Positions 18,106-28,338 of a DNA stretch of 64,000 nucleotides are shown piece by piece (positions within the stretch are counted from its first letter, which is position 1; every line of letters starts with the position of its first letter). The stretch lies in assembly GCA_045124495.1 (NCBI GenBank), contig JBGVLX010000051.1, positions 1 to 64,000 on the forward strand, read 5' to 3'. The notes below the pieces were generated by a model. That model worked only from the letters and a program-made list of their open reading frames with translations. It did not search any database and was not told where the DNA came from. The stretch is from RGIG1668 sp045124495 (lineage in GTDB: Bacteria; Bacillota; Clostridia; Lachnospirales; Lachnospiraceae). A program made the position numbers and the translations under genes.

Positions 18106-19059
18106 ATGAAGCATTACACCCTGCAAATATTTCAAATTAAAAATTGTTTTTTTCGCTGTTTTCCTTCCATACTGATTCTTTGTATATTAAGTTTTATTTT
18201 TATAAAATATCCTGTTTTTAGTCAATTGACTTCTACCGAAGTAAGCAGCCTTCAGGAAATTTCTGAAAATGTAGAAACCGGAAATGGCTGTGTTAAATTA
18301 TCCGTTTCTTCCTTAACCTTTACCGGGTATGCATACAAGGAAAAAGGCAGTATCAAAGGAGGATATTATTACACCTTTTTAGAGAATAAATGTCTTTTTG
18401 TTCTAGTAAAAAACAAAGAATTACCTAAGTTCATAGAAAACAGTTCCATTAAAGGTAAGGTAGAAGAAGGAGGAACGATTTATCAGTCTTTTGTCAGTGA
18501 ATTTTCAAAAGACTCCGCCTTGGAACCAGAGGCTTTATCCCAAATTGCCCTGCCATATTACATCAACGAGATTCATTATCCTTATTTTTCCCATATTGTC
18601 ACCTGGTGCATTTTACTGATACCATTGTTATTAAGCACATTTAATATCTTCCTATCCTTTTATTATTATTTTCATCCGGAAAAGAGTACTATGGGAAAGA
18701 ATCTGTCTTCCTATGGAGACATCAGTTATTATATTAAAACCATAAATATGCAATGTTATCATAGCCTGGTATATAGGAATACCAATATTTTAATTACAGA
18801 CGATTATATGATATATACTACCTTAACTGACACGATTATCATTAAAATTGCAAAAATATTATATATTTCCAAACATATTCTCCCAAAGAAAAAATGGGCA
18901 GACAAATTGACACCAAGTTATAAATTAACCTTATCCGATCATAATGAAATGTTAAATGAATTTATTTTTCATGATGAAAAGGAAATTGACGAGATTATGA
19001 ATGTATTAATTACCCTTTGTCCAAATATCGATAACAAAACCTTGGAATATTGGAAATAA
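18106..19059 (+). CDS. Unknown two-pass membrane protein
   Basis: I do not recognise this 317-residue protein. Hydrophobic segments are at about 18-34 (FPSILILCILSFIFI) and 163-188 (IVTWCILLIPLLLSTFNIFL). The loop between them, about 125 residues, would lie outside the cell and contains paired beta-like segments. The C-terminal cytoplasmic part has a PH-like pattern: ILITDDYMIYTTLTDTIII, then a basic stretch KHILPKKKWADK. The RBS AAAGGAATTC precedes the ATG. It follows the yigZ-like gene by 20 bp and ends at a shared terminator. Confidence 0.8.
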   Translation: MKHYTLQIFQIKNCFFRCFPSILILCILSFIFIKYPVFSQLTSTEVSSLQEISENVETGNGCVKLSVSSLTFTGYAYKEKGSIKGGYYYTFLENKCLFVLVKNKELPKFIENSSIKGKVEEGGTIYQSFVSEFSKDSALEPEALSQIALPYYINEIHYPYFSHIVTWCILLIPLLLSTFNIFLSFYYYFHPEKSTMGKNLSSYGDISYYIKTINMQCYHSLVYRNTNILITDDYMIYTTLTDTIIIKIAKILYISKHILPKKKWADKLTPSYKLTLSDHNEMLNEFIFHDEKEIDEIMNVLITLCPNIDNKTLEYWK

Positions 19060-19109
19060 GAATTAAATATAAAAAACAGCGTCAAAATACCTTTTGACAC
19101 TAATTAATA

Positions 19110-19169
19110 AACCTCAATCATTTTATAGCTTTTATCTATTCTGATTTAAAGCCCTAAATGATTGAGGTT
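19110..19169. terminator. Bidirectional terminator between convergent genes
   Basis: AACCTCAATCATTT (19110-19123) and its perfect 14-bp complement (19156-19169) enclose a 32-nt loop, followed by ATTTTT on the plus strand. It lies between the plus-strand membrane protein gene and queF. A smaller hairpin, GTCAAAA/TTTTGAC, precedes it at 19081-19097. Confidence 0.65.
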
Positions 19170-19188
19170 ATTTTTACACTTCTTAAGA

Positions 19189-19686
19189 TTAACGATTGTC
19201 TACTGTTTCCGGATACAAATCATGGTTTGCCAGACGGTTCCACGCCACCTCTTCCCATTTTGTTCCAGGTTTTCCATAGTTACAATACGGATCAATGGAA
19301 ATCCCCCCTCTTGGGGTAAATTTTCCCCATACTTCGATGTATTTAGGTTCCATTAATGCAATCAAATCTTTCATAATAATATTCACACAATCCTCATGAA
19401 AATCCCCATGATTCCGGAAACTAAATAAATATAATTTAAGTGATTTGCTTTCCACCATCTTAATATCCGGTACATAAGAAATATAAATCGTTGCAAAATC
19501 CGGCTGTCCGGTCATGGGACAAAGACTGGTAAATTCCGGACAATTAAATTTTACAAAATAATCATTCCCCTGATGTTTGTTTATAAAACTCTCCAACACC
19601 CTCGGGTCATAATCCTTTGGATATTCCGTCTTTTTGCTTCCAAGCATGGTAATACCTTCTAGTTCCTTTGCATTTCTTCCTTCCAT
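19189..19686 (-). CDS. queF: NADPH-dependent 7-cyano-7-deazaguanine reductase
   Basis: Reduces preQ0 to preQ1 in queuosine tRNA-modification synthesis; cytoplasmic. The 165 residues match the single-domain (YkvM) type. The active-site Cys56 is in TSLCPMTGQPDF, and the QueF motif ESKSLKLYLFSFRNHGDFHED is followed by DPYCNYG. It is the last gene of the thioesterase-addB-addA-queF run, starting 2 bp after the addA stop. No other queuosine gene and no preQ1 riboswitch sit beside it, so its placement behind a recombination operon looks incidental. Confidence 0.96.
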   Translation of the reverse strand: MEGRNAKELEGITMLGSKKTEYPKDYDPRVLESFINKHQGNDYFVKFNCPEFTSLCPMTGQPDFATIYISYVPDIKMVESKSLKLYLFSFRNHGDFHEDCVNIIMKDLIALMEPKYIEVWGKFTPRGGISIDPYCNYGKPGTKWEEVAWNRLANHDLYPETVDNR

Positions 19687-19688
19687 TT

Positions 19689-22600
19689 TTAACCTCCAAA
19701 ATCTACTTTTATTTCTTTTTCCAAAGTAAAAGAGTAAATATAACTCTCCTTCACCTTTTTCCCTGTCAGCTGTTCTAACACTTTTTTATAATACCATATC
19801 TGATCCTTGTATAATTTTATTAAGTATTCTTCACTTAATTTTCCCCAGGCCCTGTCCGTTTTATAATCTACCAGCACTAATCCGTCTTCTTCCTCAAAAT
19901 ATAAATCAATGATTCCTTGTACTAAAACCATTTCCTTTAAATCCGATTTCGGATCAATTTCTGACATCGGCATGGCTGACATAAATTGTGCCTCTTTAAA
20001 CAACTTCCCCTTTTCATCTGCTACTTTCATTCGCTTTCCTAATTCTGTCTCAAAAAGATGATACAAATTTTGAAAATTGATGCAGCTTAATATTTCCTTT
20101 GATATTTTTCCCTCCGAAACCAACTTTGAAGCGGTATTTTCCAATTCTTTTGCACTGCTTATTTTCCGAAAATCCATCATTTCATATAATTTATGAACCA
20201 AAGTTCCTCGTTTCGCAGGTTTTAACCCTTCTTTTTCAGCTAAAAAGTCTGGACATGGAATTTCATCCTCTGGTGTTTTTTTATCAAAAAGCTTTTCCTT
20301 TTCTTCCTGACGTTTTTCCAGATCCATCCCTAATTTCTTCAATTCTGATACTGAATATTTTCCTTTTTGGATGGTTTCCGGATAGAATGGATAATTCCAT
20401 TCTAATTCCCTTTTCCGTTCCTTCCATTCCTCAGAATCCTTTTCCCTTTTCGCAAGATTTTTTAATTTATCCAAACGAATGGTTTCTTTTATGATAACTT
20501 CCGCTTTTTTCTGCACCAGATCCTCCATTGTTACGATGGAAACTTCATATTTCCCTATTTCTTTCGATAAAACACTAAGAATCCAATCCAGGTAAGAACT
20601 TTGAAACTCTAATTCGCTTAATGTAACACCTTTTAAGTGACAGGAATCTAGTCCGGAATTATCCTCCGTTTCCTTTTTCATATAACCAAGACATAAATCC
20701 AGTTCCGGCGAACATTTCTTTTGACACCCTGTTAATATAAGTTTTTCCCTTCCTCTTGTCATAGCAACATAAAGAATTCTGATTTCTTCTGCTAAGTTTT
20801 CCAACAACAGATGTTTGTTAAAAATAGACCTTATGACGCTCTTTTCTTTTATCCTTTCTTTTATATTATAAACAAATCCGGCCAGATAAAAATCCGGATG
20901 AATCACAATATTCTTTCGTAAATCCATCTGGTTAAATTTTCTACCAAGTCCACTGACAAAACAAATCGGAAATTCCAATCCCTTACTTTTATGAATACTC
21001 ATAATACGTACTACATCTTCTTCATCGCCTAATAATTTAGCTTCTCCAAAGTCCACATCATGTTCACGAATTTTCCTCATATAGGATAAAAAGTGAAACA
21101 AATCACCTTTTTCTGCTTTTTCAAAGGCCTTCGCTTTTTCCATCAGAAAATAAAGATTTCCTTCCCTGATTTCTCCCTTTTCCATGGCTCTGACATAATA
21201 TAAATATCCTGTTTTTTCATAGCAAAAATGAATGAGTTCTCCCAAAGACAATACTTCTTTTTCACGTTTTATCTCATCTAGCACCTGAAGGAAATTTTTT
21301 ATTTTTTCAGAAAGTATATCCTCGCTTTGAATTGCATATTGTTCCATTCTTTCAAAAAAAGAAATCTTCTTATTTTCTTTAGAATAAATCTTGATTTTCG
21401 CCAATTCTTCAGAAGAAAGCCCCACAATTGGACTTTTTAAAACTGTCACCAGTTCAATATCAATGTAACGGTTATCAATGATATTCAAAAATGCCAGCAT
21501 GGTTTTTACTTCCATAGTCTGAAAATATCCTTTTGAAGAGTCTGTAAAACAAGGGATCTGTTCCTCCAACAATACCTCTTCCATCACATCCGACCATCCT
21601 TTCAGACCTCGAAGTAAAATTACCACGTCTTTGTACATGGCTTTACGGTACGCATTTTTCTTCTTATCATAAACATATTGGGGATGTTCACCAAAAAGCA
21701 TTTCTTTTATCTTGTTTGCAATCATTCTGGCTTCTAATTCACTCTGGGAAAGCTCCGTTTCTTCCCCTTGAATTACAACCATCAGTTCCGTCTTCCCCCC
21801 TGCTTTTTCTACTGTTTCAGGATATGGAAAACCTGTTGCTAAAGCCACCGAATCATCATATTCAATTCCCCCCATACTCTCCTTCATGATACTTTTGAAA
21901 ATATGGTTTATGTCCATAAGAAGTGCGTGCCTGCTTCTGAAATTATCCCTTAATTCTATCAGTTCCCCATTCTTATCAGAATTTTTATAATCGTGATATT
22001 TACTCATGAAAATTTCCGGTTTTGCCATACGGAATTTATAAATGCTTTGCTTCACATCCCCTACCATAAAACGATTCTTCTGGCCTTCTTTGTTTTTGGC
22101 AATGGCAGAAAGAATATATTCCTGAATATAATTACTATCCTGATACTCATCAATCATGATTTCCTCATAATAATCTGACAATTCCTGTGCCACATCACTT
22201 GGAACAAAACTCCCGTCTTCATCGTAACTTTCTATCAGAATTTCTAAAGCAAAATGTTCCACATCACTAAAATCATAACAATTCTTTTCCTGTTTCAATT
22301 CCAGATACTTTTCCAAAAACCGGGTACAGACCTCGATATAACCATTCATTACCGGAGCCAGCTCTCTGATTTCTTCCATGATTCCCTCTAAAGACTTTGC
22401 AAACATCTGCTCACCCAGATTTTTTACTATCTTTTTCACAGTTTCTCTTAATTCCTTTGCAGAATTAATCAGATGTTCCTGCATATCATCCTTTTTTCTG
22501 GCAAGGGTTGGAAATTTTAGATTTTTCAGAATTTTTACCATCTCATCAAAATCAGAAACAGCGAGCAATTCATCTATGATAGAAATATCCTCCCGTACCG

Positions 22601-23345
22601 TAGTGCTATACGTATATGGGCCACCCGGTTTTTCTGTCAGTTTTAATATCCTAAGTTCCAGTTCTTTTGCTTCTGCCAACCTTTCCTTTGCGTATCTTAT
22701 ACAGAATTGAATCCATGGCTCTTTGCTTAACTCTTCCCTTGACTGAATCGAAAATAACTCTTTGGCTCGCTCTAGCCATTTCTCCGGTCTTGGATCGCTA
22801 GAACAGTATTCATACAAATTTTCTACCATTTCCTCTAATACGGCATCTGTTTTTCCTGATACAAAACTTTCCACAAAGGCTAAAAATTCCGGTGATTTTT
22901 GCTCATAAGCTTCTTCTAACACTTCCTGCATTGCCTTTTCTTTTAAAATAGTCAGTTCCGATTCATCTCCAATTCGAAAATTCGGATCTAACCCTACTTT
23001 TAAAAAATGAGATTTTACTAATTGATAGCAAAAGCTGTCAATCGTCATAATCTGGGCATTAGGCAAAAGAGAAAGCTGCTTTGCCAAAAAATCATTGGCA
23101 ACTTCTTCTTTCATCTTATTTTCAATGGTTTCTCCAATCCGTTCCCTCATTTCAAAAGCTGCAGCCTTTGTAAAAGTTACTAGTAAAAAACGATCCACGT
23201 CCACCGGATGTTCCTTATCCATCATCCGATTCATCATTCGTTCTACTAAAACTGCTGTTTTACCGGCACCAGCCCCCGCAGAAACCAATAAATTCTGATT
23301 TCTTGCATCAATCACCCTTCTTTGTTCCCTGGTCCAATCTGGCAT
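19689..23345 (-). CDS. addA: AddAB helicase-nuclease, subunit A
   Basis: The UvrD-like 3'-5' helicase and C-terminal nuclease subunit of AddAB, which processes double-strand breaks for RecA-dependent repair. 1218 residues, usual for the family. Walker A AGAGAGKTAVLVERM begins near residue 22, helicase motifs MIDEYQDSN, MSIHKSKGLEFP and LYVAMTRGREKL follow, and the RecB-like nuclease motif VQGIIDLYFEE..LVDYKTDR is near the C-terminus. It starts one base after the addB stop, the conserved Firmicutes order. Confidence 0.98.
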   Translation of the reverse strand: MPDWTREQRRVIDARNQNLLVSAGAGAGKTAVLVERMMNRMMDKEHPVDVDRFLLVTFTKAAAFEMRERIGETIENKMKEEVANDFLAKQLSLLPNAQIMTIDSFCYQLVKSHFLKVGLDPNFRIGDESELTILKEKAMQEVLEEAYEQKSPEFLAFVESFVSGKTDAVLEEMVENLYEYCSSDPRPEKWLERAKELFSIQSREELSKEPWIQFCIRYAKERLAEAKELELRILKLTEKPGGPYTYSTTVREDISIIDELLAVSDFDEMVKILKNLKFPTLARKKDDMQEHLINSAKELRETVKKIVKNLGEQMFAKSLEGIMEEIRELAPVMNGYIEVCTRFLEKYLELKQEKNCYDFSDVEHFALEILIESYDEDGSFVPSDVAQELSDYYEEIMIDEYQDSNYIQEYILSAIAKNKEGQKNRFMVGDVKQSIYKFRMAKPEIFMSKYHDYKNSDKNGELIELRDNFRSRHALLMDINHIFKSIMKESMGGIEYDDSVALATGFPYPETVEKAGGKTELMVVIQGEETELSQSELEARMIANKIKEMLFGEHPQYVYDKKKNAYRKAMYKDVVILLRGLKGWSDVMEEVLLEEQIPCFTDSSKGYFQTMEVKTMLAFLNIIDNRYIDIELVTVLKSPIVGLSSEELAKIKIYSKENKKISFFERMEQYAIQSEDILSEKIKNFLQVLDEIKREKEVLSLGELIHFCYEKTGYLYYVRAMEKGEIREGNLYFLMEKAKAFEKAEKGDLFHFLSYMRKIREHDVDFGEAKLLGDEEDVVRIMSIHKSKGLEFPICFVSGLGRKFNQMDLRKNIVIHPDFYLAGFVYNIKERIKEKSVIRSIFNKHLLLENLAEEIRILYVAMTRGREKLILTGCQKKCSPELDLCLGYMKKETEDNSGLDSCHLKGVTLSELEFQSSYLDWILSVLSKEIGKYEVSIVTMEDLVQKKAEVIIKETIRLDKLKNLAKREKDSEEWKERKRELEWNYPFYPETIQKGKYSVSELKKLGMDLEKRQEEKEKLFDKKTPEDEIPCPDFLAEKEGLKPAKRGTLVHKLYEMMDFRKISSAKELENTASKLVSEGKISKEILSCINFQNLYHLFETELGKRMKVADEKGKLFKEAQFMSAMPMSEIDPKSDLKEMVLVQGIIDLYFEEEDGLVLVDYKTDRAWGKLSEEYLIKLYKDQIWYYKKVLEQLTGKKVKESYIYSFTLEKEIKVDFGG

Positions 23346-26300
23346 TTATTTTTCCTCCTTTCTTTTTTCTATTTCCTCTCCCATAAGTTCCATGGCTTTT
23401 ACTTTTGTCAGTTTTCTATAATCCCGGCATCCATTGATTCTTGCATCAAAATGACAAATTCCACTGTAGCCACAATATTCACAAGGATTCTTATCATCCG
23501 TACGAACCGGATTAATTTCAATTTCTCCTTCCTGAATGGAAGCAACTATTTCTTCCGCCTTATACTTCGCATAATTTTGCAGCATTTTTATACTGTCATT
23601 GGAAAGTACTTTTGAATTAGCCGAAATTTCTCCTGCTTTCGTATAGGAAACCGGAATTACCAGTTTCTTTCCATCTGCTGCACTTTCCAAATGTGAAATA
23701 CAGCTATAGTCCAGATTCGCATATCCTTCTAATTTCAACTCTTTCAATAACGTATCTTCTATACTTTCCTTCTCTTTTCGTTCCACATAAGGGTCTTTTA
23801 ATTCATAATAGAAAAATCCGGCTGGTATCACCTGCTTTTCCTCTTGTTTATTTTTTTCTATCTGCATCATGGCATTCATATAAATAATCAGCTGCATACG
23901 GATTCCGGCATAAAAATCCACCAAATCAAAGGTAGTGGCTCCGGATTTATAATCCACGATTTTTAAATAAACCTTATCCTCATCTTCATACCGGTCAACA
24001 CGATCAATAATGCCCTTTAATTCCAAAGAATTCCCTTCCGTTTCAATGACAGTATCCGTCAAAATGTTCCGGTTATGTTCAAAGGATAATTCAAAATGGG
24101 CCGGATTAAAATCTCCTCTTAATATCTGTTTTTGTAATGCCCAGGCAGTTCTTTTAGAAATACGTTTAATATGATGAAGCATATATTGATTCCGGCTGTT
24201 GCTTTCAAAAATATCAGTATCATATTTTGCAACCACCTGATCCACTAATTCTTCTATTTTTGCGTCCCGTTCCTGATCCTTTAAACTTTTCCATAAATCA
24301 TGGTCTGTTGCCTCTTTTGAAAACATATCTATAACATCATGAAAAATTGTACCTAACTGCATGCTGTTAACCTTGTATTCTTCTCTTTCTTTTAATTCCA
24401 GCCCATATCGCACAAAATAAGAAAAGGGACATTCGGCATATCGTTCCAGCAGGGAAACACTATAATTTTTGTATAGCTCATAAAGCTTACCTGCTGTTTC
24501 TTTTTCCAAACCTAACTCTTCATTTTTATATTGCTTTCCCTGTATCATAAGAGATAAAATTCTTTTTGCATCCTCTCTTTCATTTAAAAAGCCATAAAGC
24601 AGGGCAAGTTCTTTTTCCTCTTCTTTCGTAAGAGAATCTTTTTTCCAAAGTAACAAAAACCTTTCAAGAAAATGTTCTAACGTAAATTCTCCTTTTGGTT
24701 CCACATTTCCTATCACGGTAATTTGTGGAAAGATTTTCTTTAAACGTGATAATACATAAGATGTTCTTAAGCTGCCTTGATCCCTTCCCGTCTTGGAAAA
24801 AGACAGGTAAAGCTTCTCACTTGGTTTGCTTAGGCACAGATACAGGTAATATTGTTCAAAAAAGGTCTGTGTTTTCTGGTTAAATGCCAGTTCTAGTCCT
24901 TTGTCACCAATGCTTTGTCTTTCCATGTCATTGAAAATTCCGGAATTTTCCTTACTCGCTGGCACAATTCCATCGTTCATATGCAAAAAGAACAATACCT
25001 TTATATTACTAATTCTGGTTCGTTGCATATCTCCAACAATAACCTGATCCAGACTCGGCGGAATCACTCCAACAGAAATCCCGGAAAAACCTGTTTCTAA
25101 TATCTGCCTTACTTCCTTTAGCGGAAGTTCTTGCTCTCCCAATATGGTTACCATTTCATCAAAAAGCTCCATTACTTTTTTGTAGAGCTTACTATCTGCC
25201 TTAGCCTTGGCTATCTCTCCCTTATTTTCCAAGACTTCACAACGCTTACGAATCCTTTCATACATCTCATGATTTACTATAAAATCATATAATGCTTTTA
25301 CTATTTCTCTTACCGTAACATGTTTTTTACCAATTGCTTCTTCTAATTGTGAAACCTCATCTATCAAAATACTACGTATTTCATTGATTTTTTCTAAAGA
25401 ATCCTCCTGCATGTATCTGAGTCTTCTTTTAAACTCTCTTTGATACCTGTTTTTTCCACGTATTCCGGTAGCAAGAATATAGTTTTCCAATTCCTCCACC
25501 TGACTAGAATCAAGCCGTGAAATTCCCGATTTTAAATATAAAAAAACAGACTCATAAGAATAGTTTTTTTCTATCATTTCCAGTACGCCTAAAATTCCTG
25601 TCATCAATGGATGCTGGCTGTATTGCTGATTTTGATCAAAAAAGAATGGAATATCCAGCTTTGTAAAAATGCTTTCTACTTCCTTCCGACTACCTTCCAA
25701 ATCACCACAAATAACCGCAAAATCACGATAATGATAATGATTACTACGTACCATCCGGGCAATGGTTTTCGCCGCAAAATCCATTTCCTCTTTCGGGTTC
25801 ATCACAGAAACCAGCTTGATATCCTTTGTCTCTTCCTCCCATGTAGTAAAGGGATACTGAAACAAACTCCTCTCCAAATTTAACAATTCCTTAGAATCCT
25901 GAAAACGATATGGTGTATTTAAATAGGTTTCCTTTATTTCTCCCCCACGGCGGATTGCCAATTCTTTTAATTTGGTAGCTGCAATTTTACTAAAATAAAA
26001 AAGTTGATGTTCCTTTACCTTTCCTTTTATTGTCGCTTCCTCCATAGTTAAGGTGCATACTATTTTCTTTACATATTTCATAAGCTGATCTAATAAAGTA
26101 TATTGTATTGGCGTAAATCCGGTATAGGAATCCAAATAAATGGTCGCCCCCTGTAACATTTTTGAACCAGGAATCAGATTTCCTAATTCATAAAGAATTT
26201 GTTCTCCCACCAGATATTTTCCTTCTACTTCTTTTAAAAAAGCTTCATAAATCAAGGCAAGATCTTTGCATTTATAACATAATGCACTTCCCTCTCCCAA

Positions 26301-26735
26301 TCTTTCACTCATAGTAAGAATTTTTCCCGGTGTTACTTCGTATTGTACAAACTCACTGAGCATGGATTTCATTTTGTCAATAAATCCGGCGGAAGAAAAA
26401 GAACCGGTAAAATAACATAACTGCTTCTTATTTTCTTCTAATACTTTCCGAAGCATCATATTCATTCCAATTTCAGAAAGCATTTCTTTCGTATCCACAC
26501 ATTGTTCATCAAAAATTCGATAAGCAAGACGGTGAAAACTTAAAATATCTATGTTCATTGCCCCTTTGTTCGGATGCATCAAAATAATCTCCCGCTGCAT
26601 CTGCATGGTATATTGCTCCGGCACTACCACAAAATACTTTTGTTCCGGATGCTTTACTGCTTCCTGAATCAAAGACTCCATCAAATAATGGGTCTTTCCA
26701 TATCCACTTCTTCCGAGCACCAATTCTAATTCCAT
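23346..26735 (-). CDS. addB: AddAB helicase-nuclease, subunit B
   Basis: Partner of AddA, with an inactivated helicase fold, a RecB-type nuclease and an iron-sulfur staple; it recognises Chi. 1129 residues. The N-terminal P-loop is GRSGYGKTHYLME. The Fe-S cysteines are visible as one Cys in YAECPFSYFVRYG and three in CEYCGYSGICHFD near the end; the nuclease motif GIIDRVDRYED..IVDYKSGA lies between them. The start overlaps the thioesterase stop by 10 bp. Confidence 0.97.
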   Translation of the reverse strand: MELELVLGRSGYGKTHYLMESLIQEAVKHPEQKYFVVVPEQYTMQMQREIILMHPNKGAMNIDILSFHRLAYRIFDEQCVDTKEMLSEIGMNMMLRKVLEENKKQLCYFTGSFSSAGFIDKMKSMLSEFVQYEVTPGKILTMSERLGEGSALCYKCKDLALIYEAFLKEVEGKYLVGEQILYELGNLIPGSKMLQGATIYLDSYTGFTPIQYTLLDQLMKYVKKIVCTLTMEEATIKGKVKEHQLFYFSKIAATKLKELAIRRGGEIKETYLNTPYRFQDSKELLNLERSLFQYPFTTWEEETKDIKLVSVMNPKEEMDFAAKTIARMVRSNHYHYRDFAVICGDLEGSRKEVESIFTKLDIPFFFDQNQQYSQHPLMTGILGVLEMIEKNYSYESVFLYLKSGISRLDSSQVEELENYILATGIRGKNRYQREFKRRLRYMQEDSLEKINEIRSILIDEVSQLEEAIGKKHVTVREIVKALYDFIVNHEMYERIRKRCEVLENKGEIAKAKADSKLYKKVMELFDEMVTILGEQELPLKEVRQILETGFSGISVGVIPPSLDQVIVGDMQRTRISNIKVLFFLHMNDGIVPASKENSGIFNDMERQSIGDKGLELAFNQKTQTFFEQYYLYLCLSKPSEKLYLSFSKTGRDQGSLRTSYVLSRLKKIFPQITVIGNVEPKGEFTLEHFLERFLLLWKKDSLTKEEEKELALLYGFLNEREDAKRILSLMIQGKQYKNEELGLEKETAGKLYELYKNYSVSLLERYAECPFSYFVRYGLELKEREEYKVNSMQLGTIFHDVIDMFSKEATDHDLWKSLKDQERDAKIEELVDQVVAKYDTDIFESNSRNQYMLHHIKRISKRTAWALQKQILRGDFNPAHFELSFEHNRNILTDTVIETEGNSLELKGIIDRVDRYEDEDKVYLKIVDYKSGATTFDLVDFYAGIRMQLIIYMNAMMQIEKNKQEEKQVIPAGFFYYELKDPYVERKEKESIEDTLLKELKLEGYANLDYSCISHLESAADGKKLVIPVSYTKAGEISANSKVLSNDSIKMLQNYAKYKAEEIVASIQEGEIEINPVRTDDKNPCEYCGYSGICHFDARINGCRDYRKLTKVKAMELMGEEIEKRKEEK

Positions 26736-27169
26736 ACATCATCCCCCTTGGTTTCCAAAGATTCCATAAAAATATCATAATACTTCTTCGCTGATTTCTT
26801 TAAATGCATAGGCCTGAATTTCCTGTCAACAAAACAATGACTTGATTTTCCCAAAACACAAATTTCCCCATCCCGCTTAATTTCATATTCAAACTGCAAA
26901 CGGATGCCGTCAAATAATGTAACATATAAATCAATACTAAATTCCTCTCCGAACTTAAGTGGCTTCTTAAAATCGCAATTTACAGATAAAACAGGAGAAA
27001 TGACATCATCTGCCTCCATTTTATCATATCCCACTCCAATCTTTTCTAAATATGCGACCCTGGTTTCCTCCATCCAACGGATATAATTAGAATGATGTAC
27101 CACCCCCATTTGATCCGTTTCATAATAATTTACTTTTCTTCCATACTGGTGCACCATAAAACGACTCAT
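26726..27169 (-). CDS. Acyl-CoA thioesterase, YbgC/4HBT family
   Basis: A hotdog-fold thioesterase that hydrolyses acyl-CoA or acyl-carrier thioesters in the cytoplasm, 147 residues. The signature YYETDQMGVVHHSNYIRWME has the catalytic Asp and the following His-Ser-Asn-Tyr. RKVNYYETDQ and GKSSHCFVD are also typical. AGAGGTGG is 6 nt before ATG 27169. It is the first gene of the run with addB, addA and queF. Substrate chain length cannot be read from the sequence. Confidence 0.92.
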   Translation of the reverse strand: MSRFMVHQYGRKVNYYETDQMGVVHHSNYIRWMEETRVAYLEKIGVGYDKMEADDVISPVLSVNCDFKKPLKFGEEFSIDLYVTLFDGIRLQFEYEIKRDGEICVLGKSSHCFVDRKFRPMHLKKSAKKYYDIFMESLETKGDDVWN

Positions 27170-27249
27170 ATTTCCACCTCTGTCTTTCGTTATTTAGAAA
27201 AATTTCGAAATCATCGATAACTCACAATGAAACAAAATAAGTTTCGTAA

Positions 27250-28308
27250 TTACCCATGATCTTTCAATAAATCCTTTCCTAATTTAAATGCTGTAGGAAT
27301 CGCATAATCTTCAATCTCACTTTTCTTCACAAATACTAACTTTTTATCTTTTGGTTTTTCCTTTATCTTAATTTTAACTGCCTTTAACTGCCACTCAATG
27401 TGGCTAAAAATATGTTTTCCCTCTTTTTCTTCTATCAAATCATAATCACACACTGCGAATCTTTCTAGGGAATGTCTCATTATTTCCTCTTTACTCCCAT
27501 CGATTTTTCCAATCTCTACATTGGGAAATTCCCAAAGTCCTGCTAACAGTCCGCTATTTTTCCTTTTTATAATAGCCACTTCATTCCGATACTCCATTAC
27601 AAACAGGAATCTTTTCTCTATTTTCCTCTGAGTCTTTTTCTTTTTCACCGGGATACAGTCTAACAGGTCTTTTTTTCTTGCAATGCAGCAAGACGCCACC
27701 GGACATTGCTCACATAAAGGGGCACCGTTGGGAATACATACCATGGCCCCTAACTCCATTACTGCCTGATTAAAGTCTCCGGCTCTCTCCTTCGGCATTA
27801 GTTCTAAAATATACTCTGTAATTTTCTTCTTGGTGGATTGCTTTAGGATATCTTCGTAATTTTCCAAAATCCTGGAAAACACCCGAAGTACGTTTCCATC
27901 CACTGCCGGAACCGGTATTCCATAAGCAATAGAAGAAACTGCTCCCGCCGTGTATTCCCCAATTCCTTTCAACGAAAGAATTTCTTCATATGTATCAGGA
28001 AACTTCCCTGAAAATTTCTCCACCATAGTTTTTGCCGCAATCTGCATATTTCGAACCCGGTTATAATATCCAAGTCCCTGCCATAAATTCATCAACACTT
28101 CTTCCTCGGCATTGGCAAGGCTCTCTATATCCGGTAAGGTTTCAATAAACCGCTCATAATAGGGTTTCACCGCTTCCACTCTGGTTTGTTGTAACATAAT
28201 CTCAGATACCCAGATGCGATAAGGATCTCTGCTTTCTCTCCATGGCAAAATCCGTTGATTCCTATCATACCAATATAATAAAACCTCTGTAAATTCTTTT
28301 TTATCCAT
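27250..28308 (-). CDS. mutY: A/G-specific adenine DNA glycosylase
   Basis: Removes adenine mispaired with 8-oxoguanine. 352 residues. PWRESRDPYRIWVSEIMLQQTR is the MutY N-terminus (shown here only as a landmark of the first 45 residues). The HhH motif SLKGIGEYTAGAV and catalytic Asp in VPAVDGNVLRV follow, then four Fe-S cysteines in the pattern C-x7-C-x2-C-x5-C. The first spacing is one longer than the textbook x6, which also occurs in clostridial members as far as I recall. A C-terminal NUDIX-like 8-oxoG-recognition domain ends the protein. ATG 28308 is chosen for the RBS GGAAGGG; the earlier in-frame start lacks one. Confidence 0.95.
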   Translation of the reverse strand: MDKKEFTEVLLYWYDRNQRILPWRESRDPYRIWVSEIMLQQTRVEAVKPYYERFIETLPDIESLANAEEEVLMNLWQGLGYYNRVRNMQIAAKTMVEKFSGKFPDTYEEILSLKGIGEYTAGAVSSIAYGIPVPAVDGNVLRVFSRILENYEDILKQSTKKKITEYILELMPKERAGDFNQAVMELGAMVCIPNGAPLCEQCPVASCCIARKKDLLDCIPVKKKKTQRKIEKRFLFVMEYRNEVAIIKRKNSGLLAGLWEFPNVEIGKIDGSKEEIMRHSLERFAVCDYDLIEEKEGKHIFSHIEWQLKAVKIKIKEKPKDKKLVFVKKSEIEDYAIPTAFKLGKDLLKDHG

Positions 28309-28338
28309 GTTTTTTCCCTTCCAAATCAAACAAGTACA

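Noticed and set aside
19081..19169. preQ1 riboswitch near queF
   Set aside because: The structured element lies downstream of queF, not upstream, and is a plain long-arm terminator between convergent genes.
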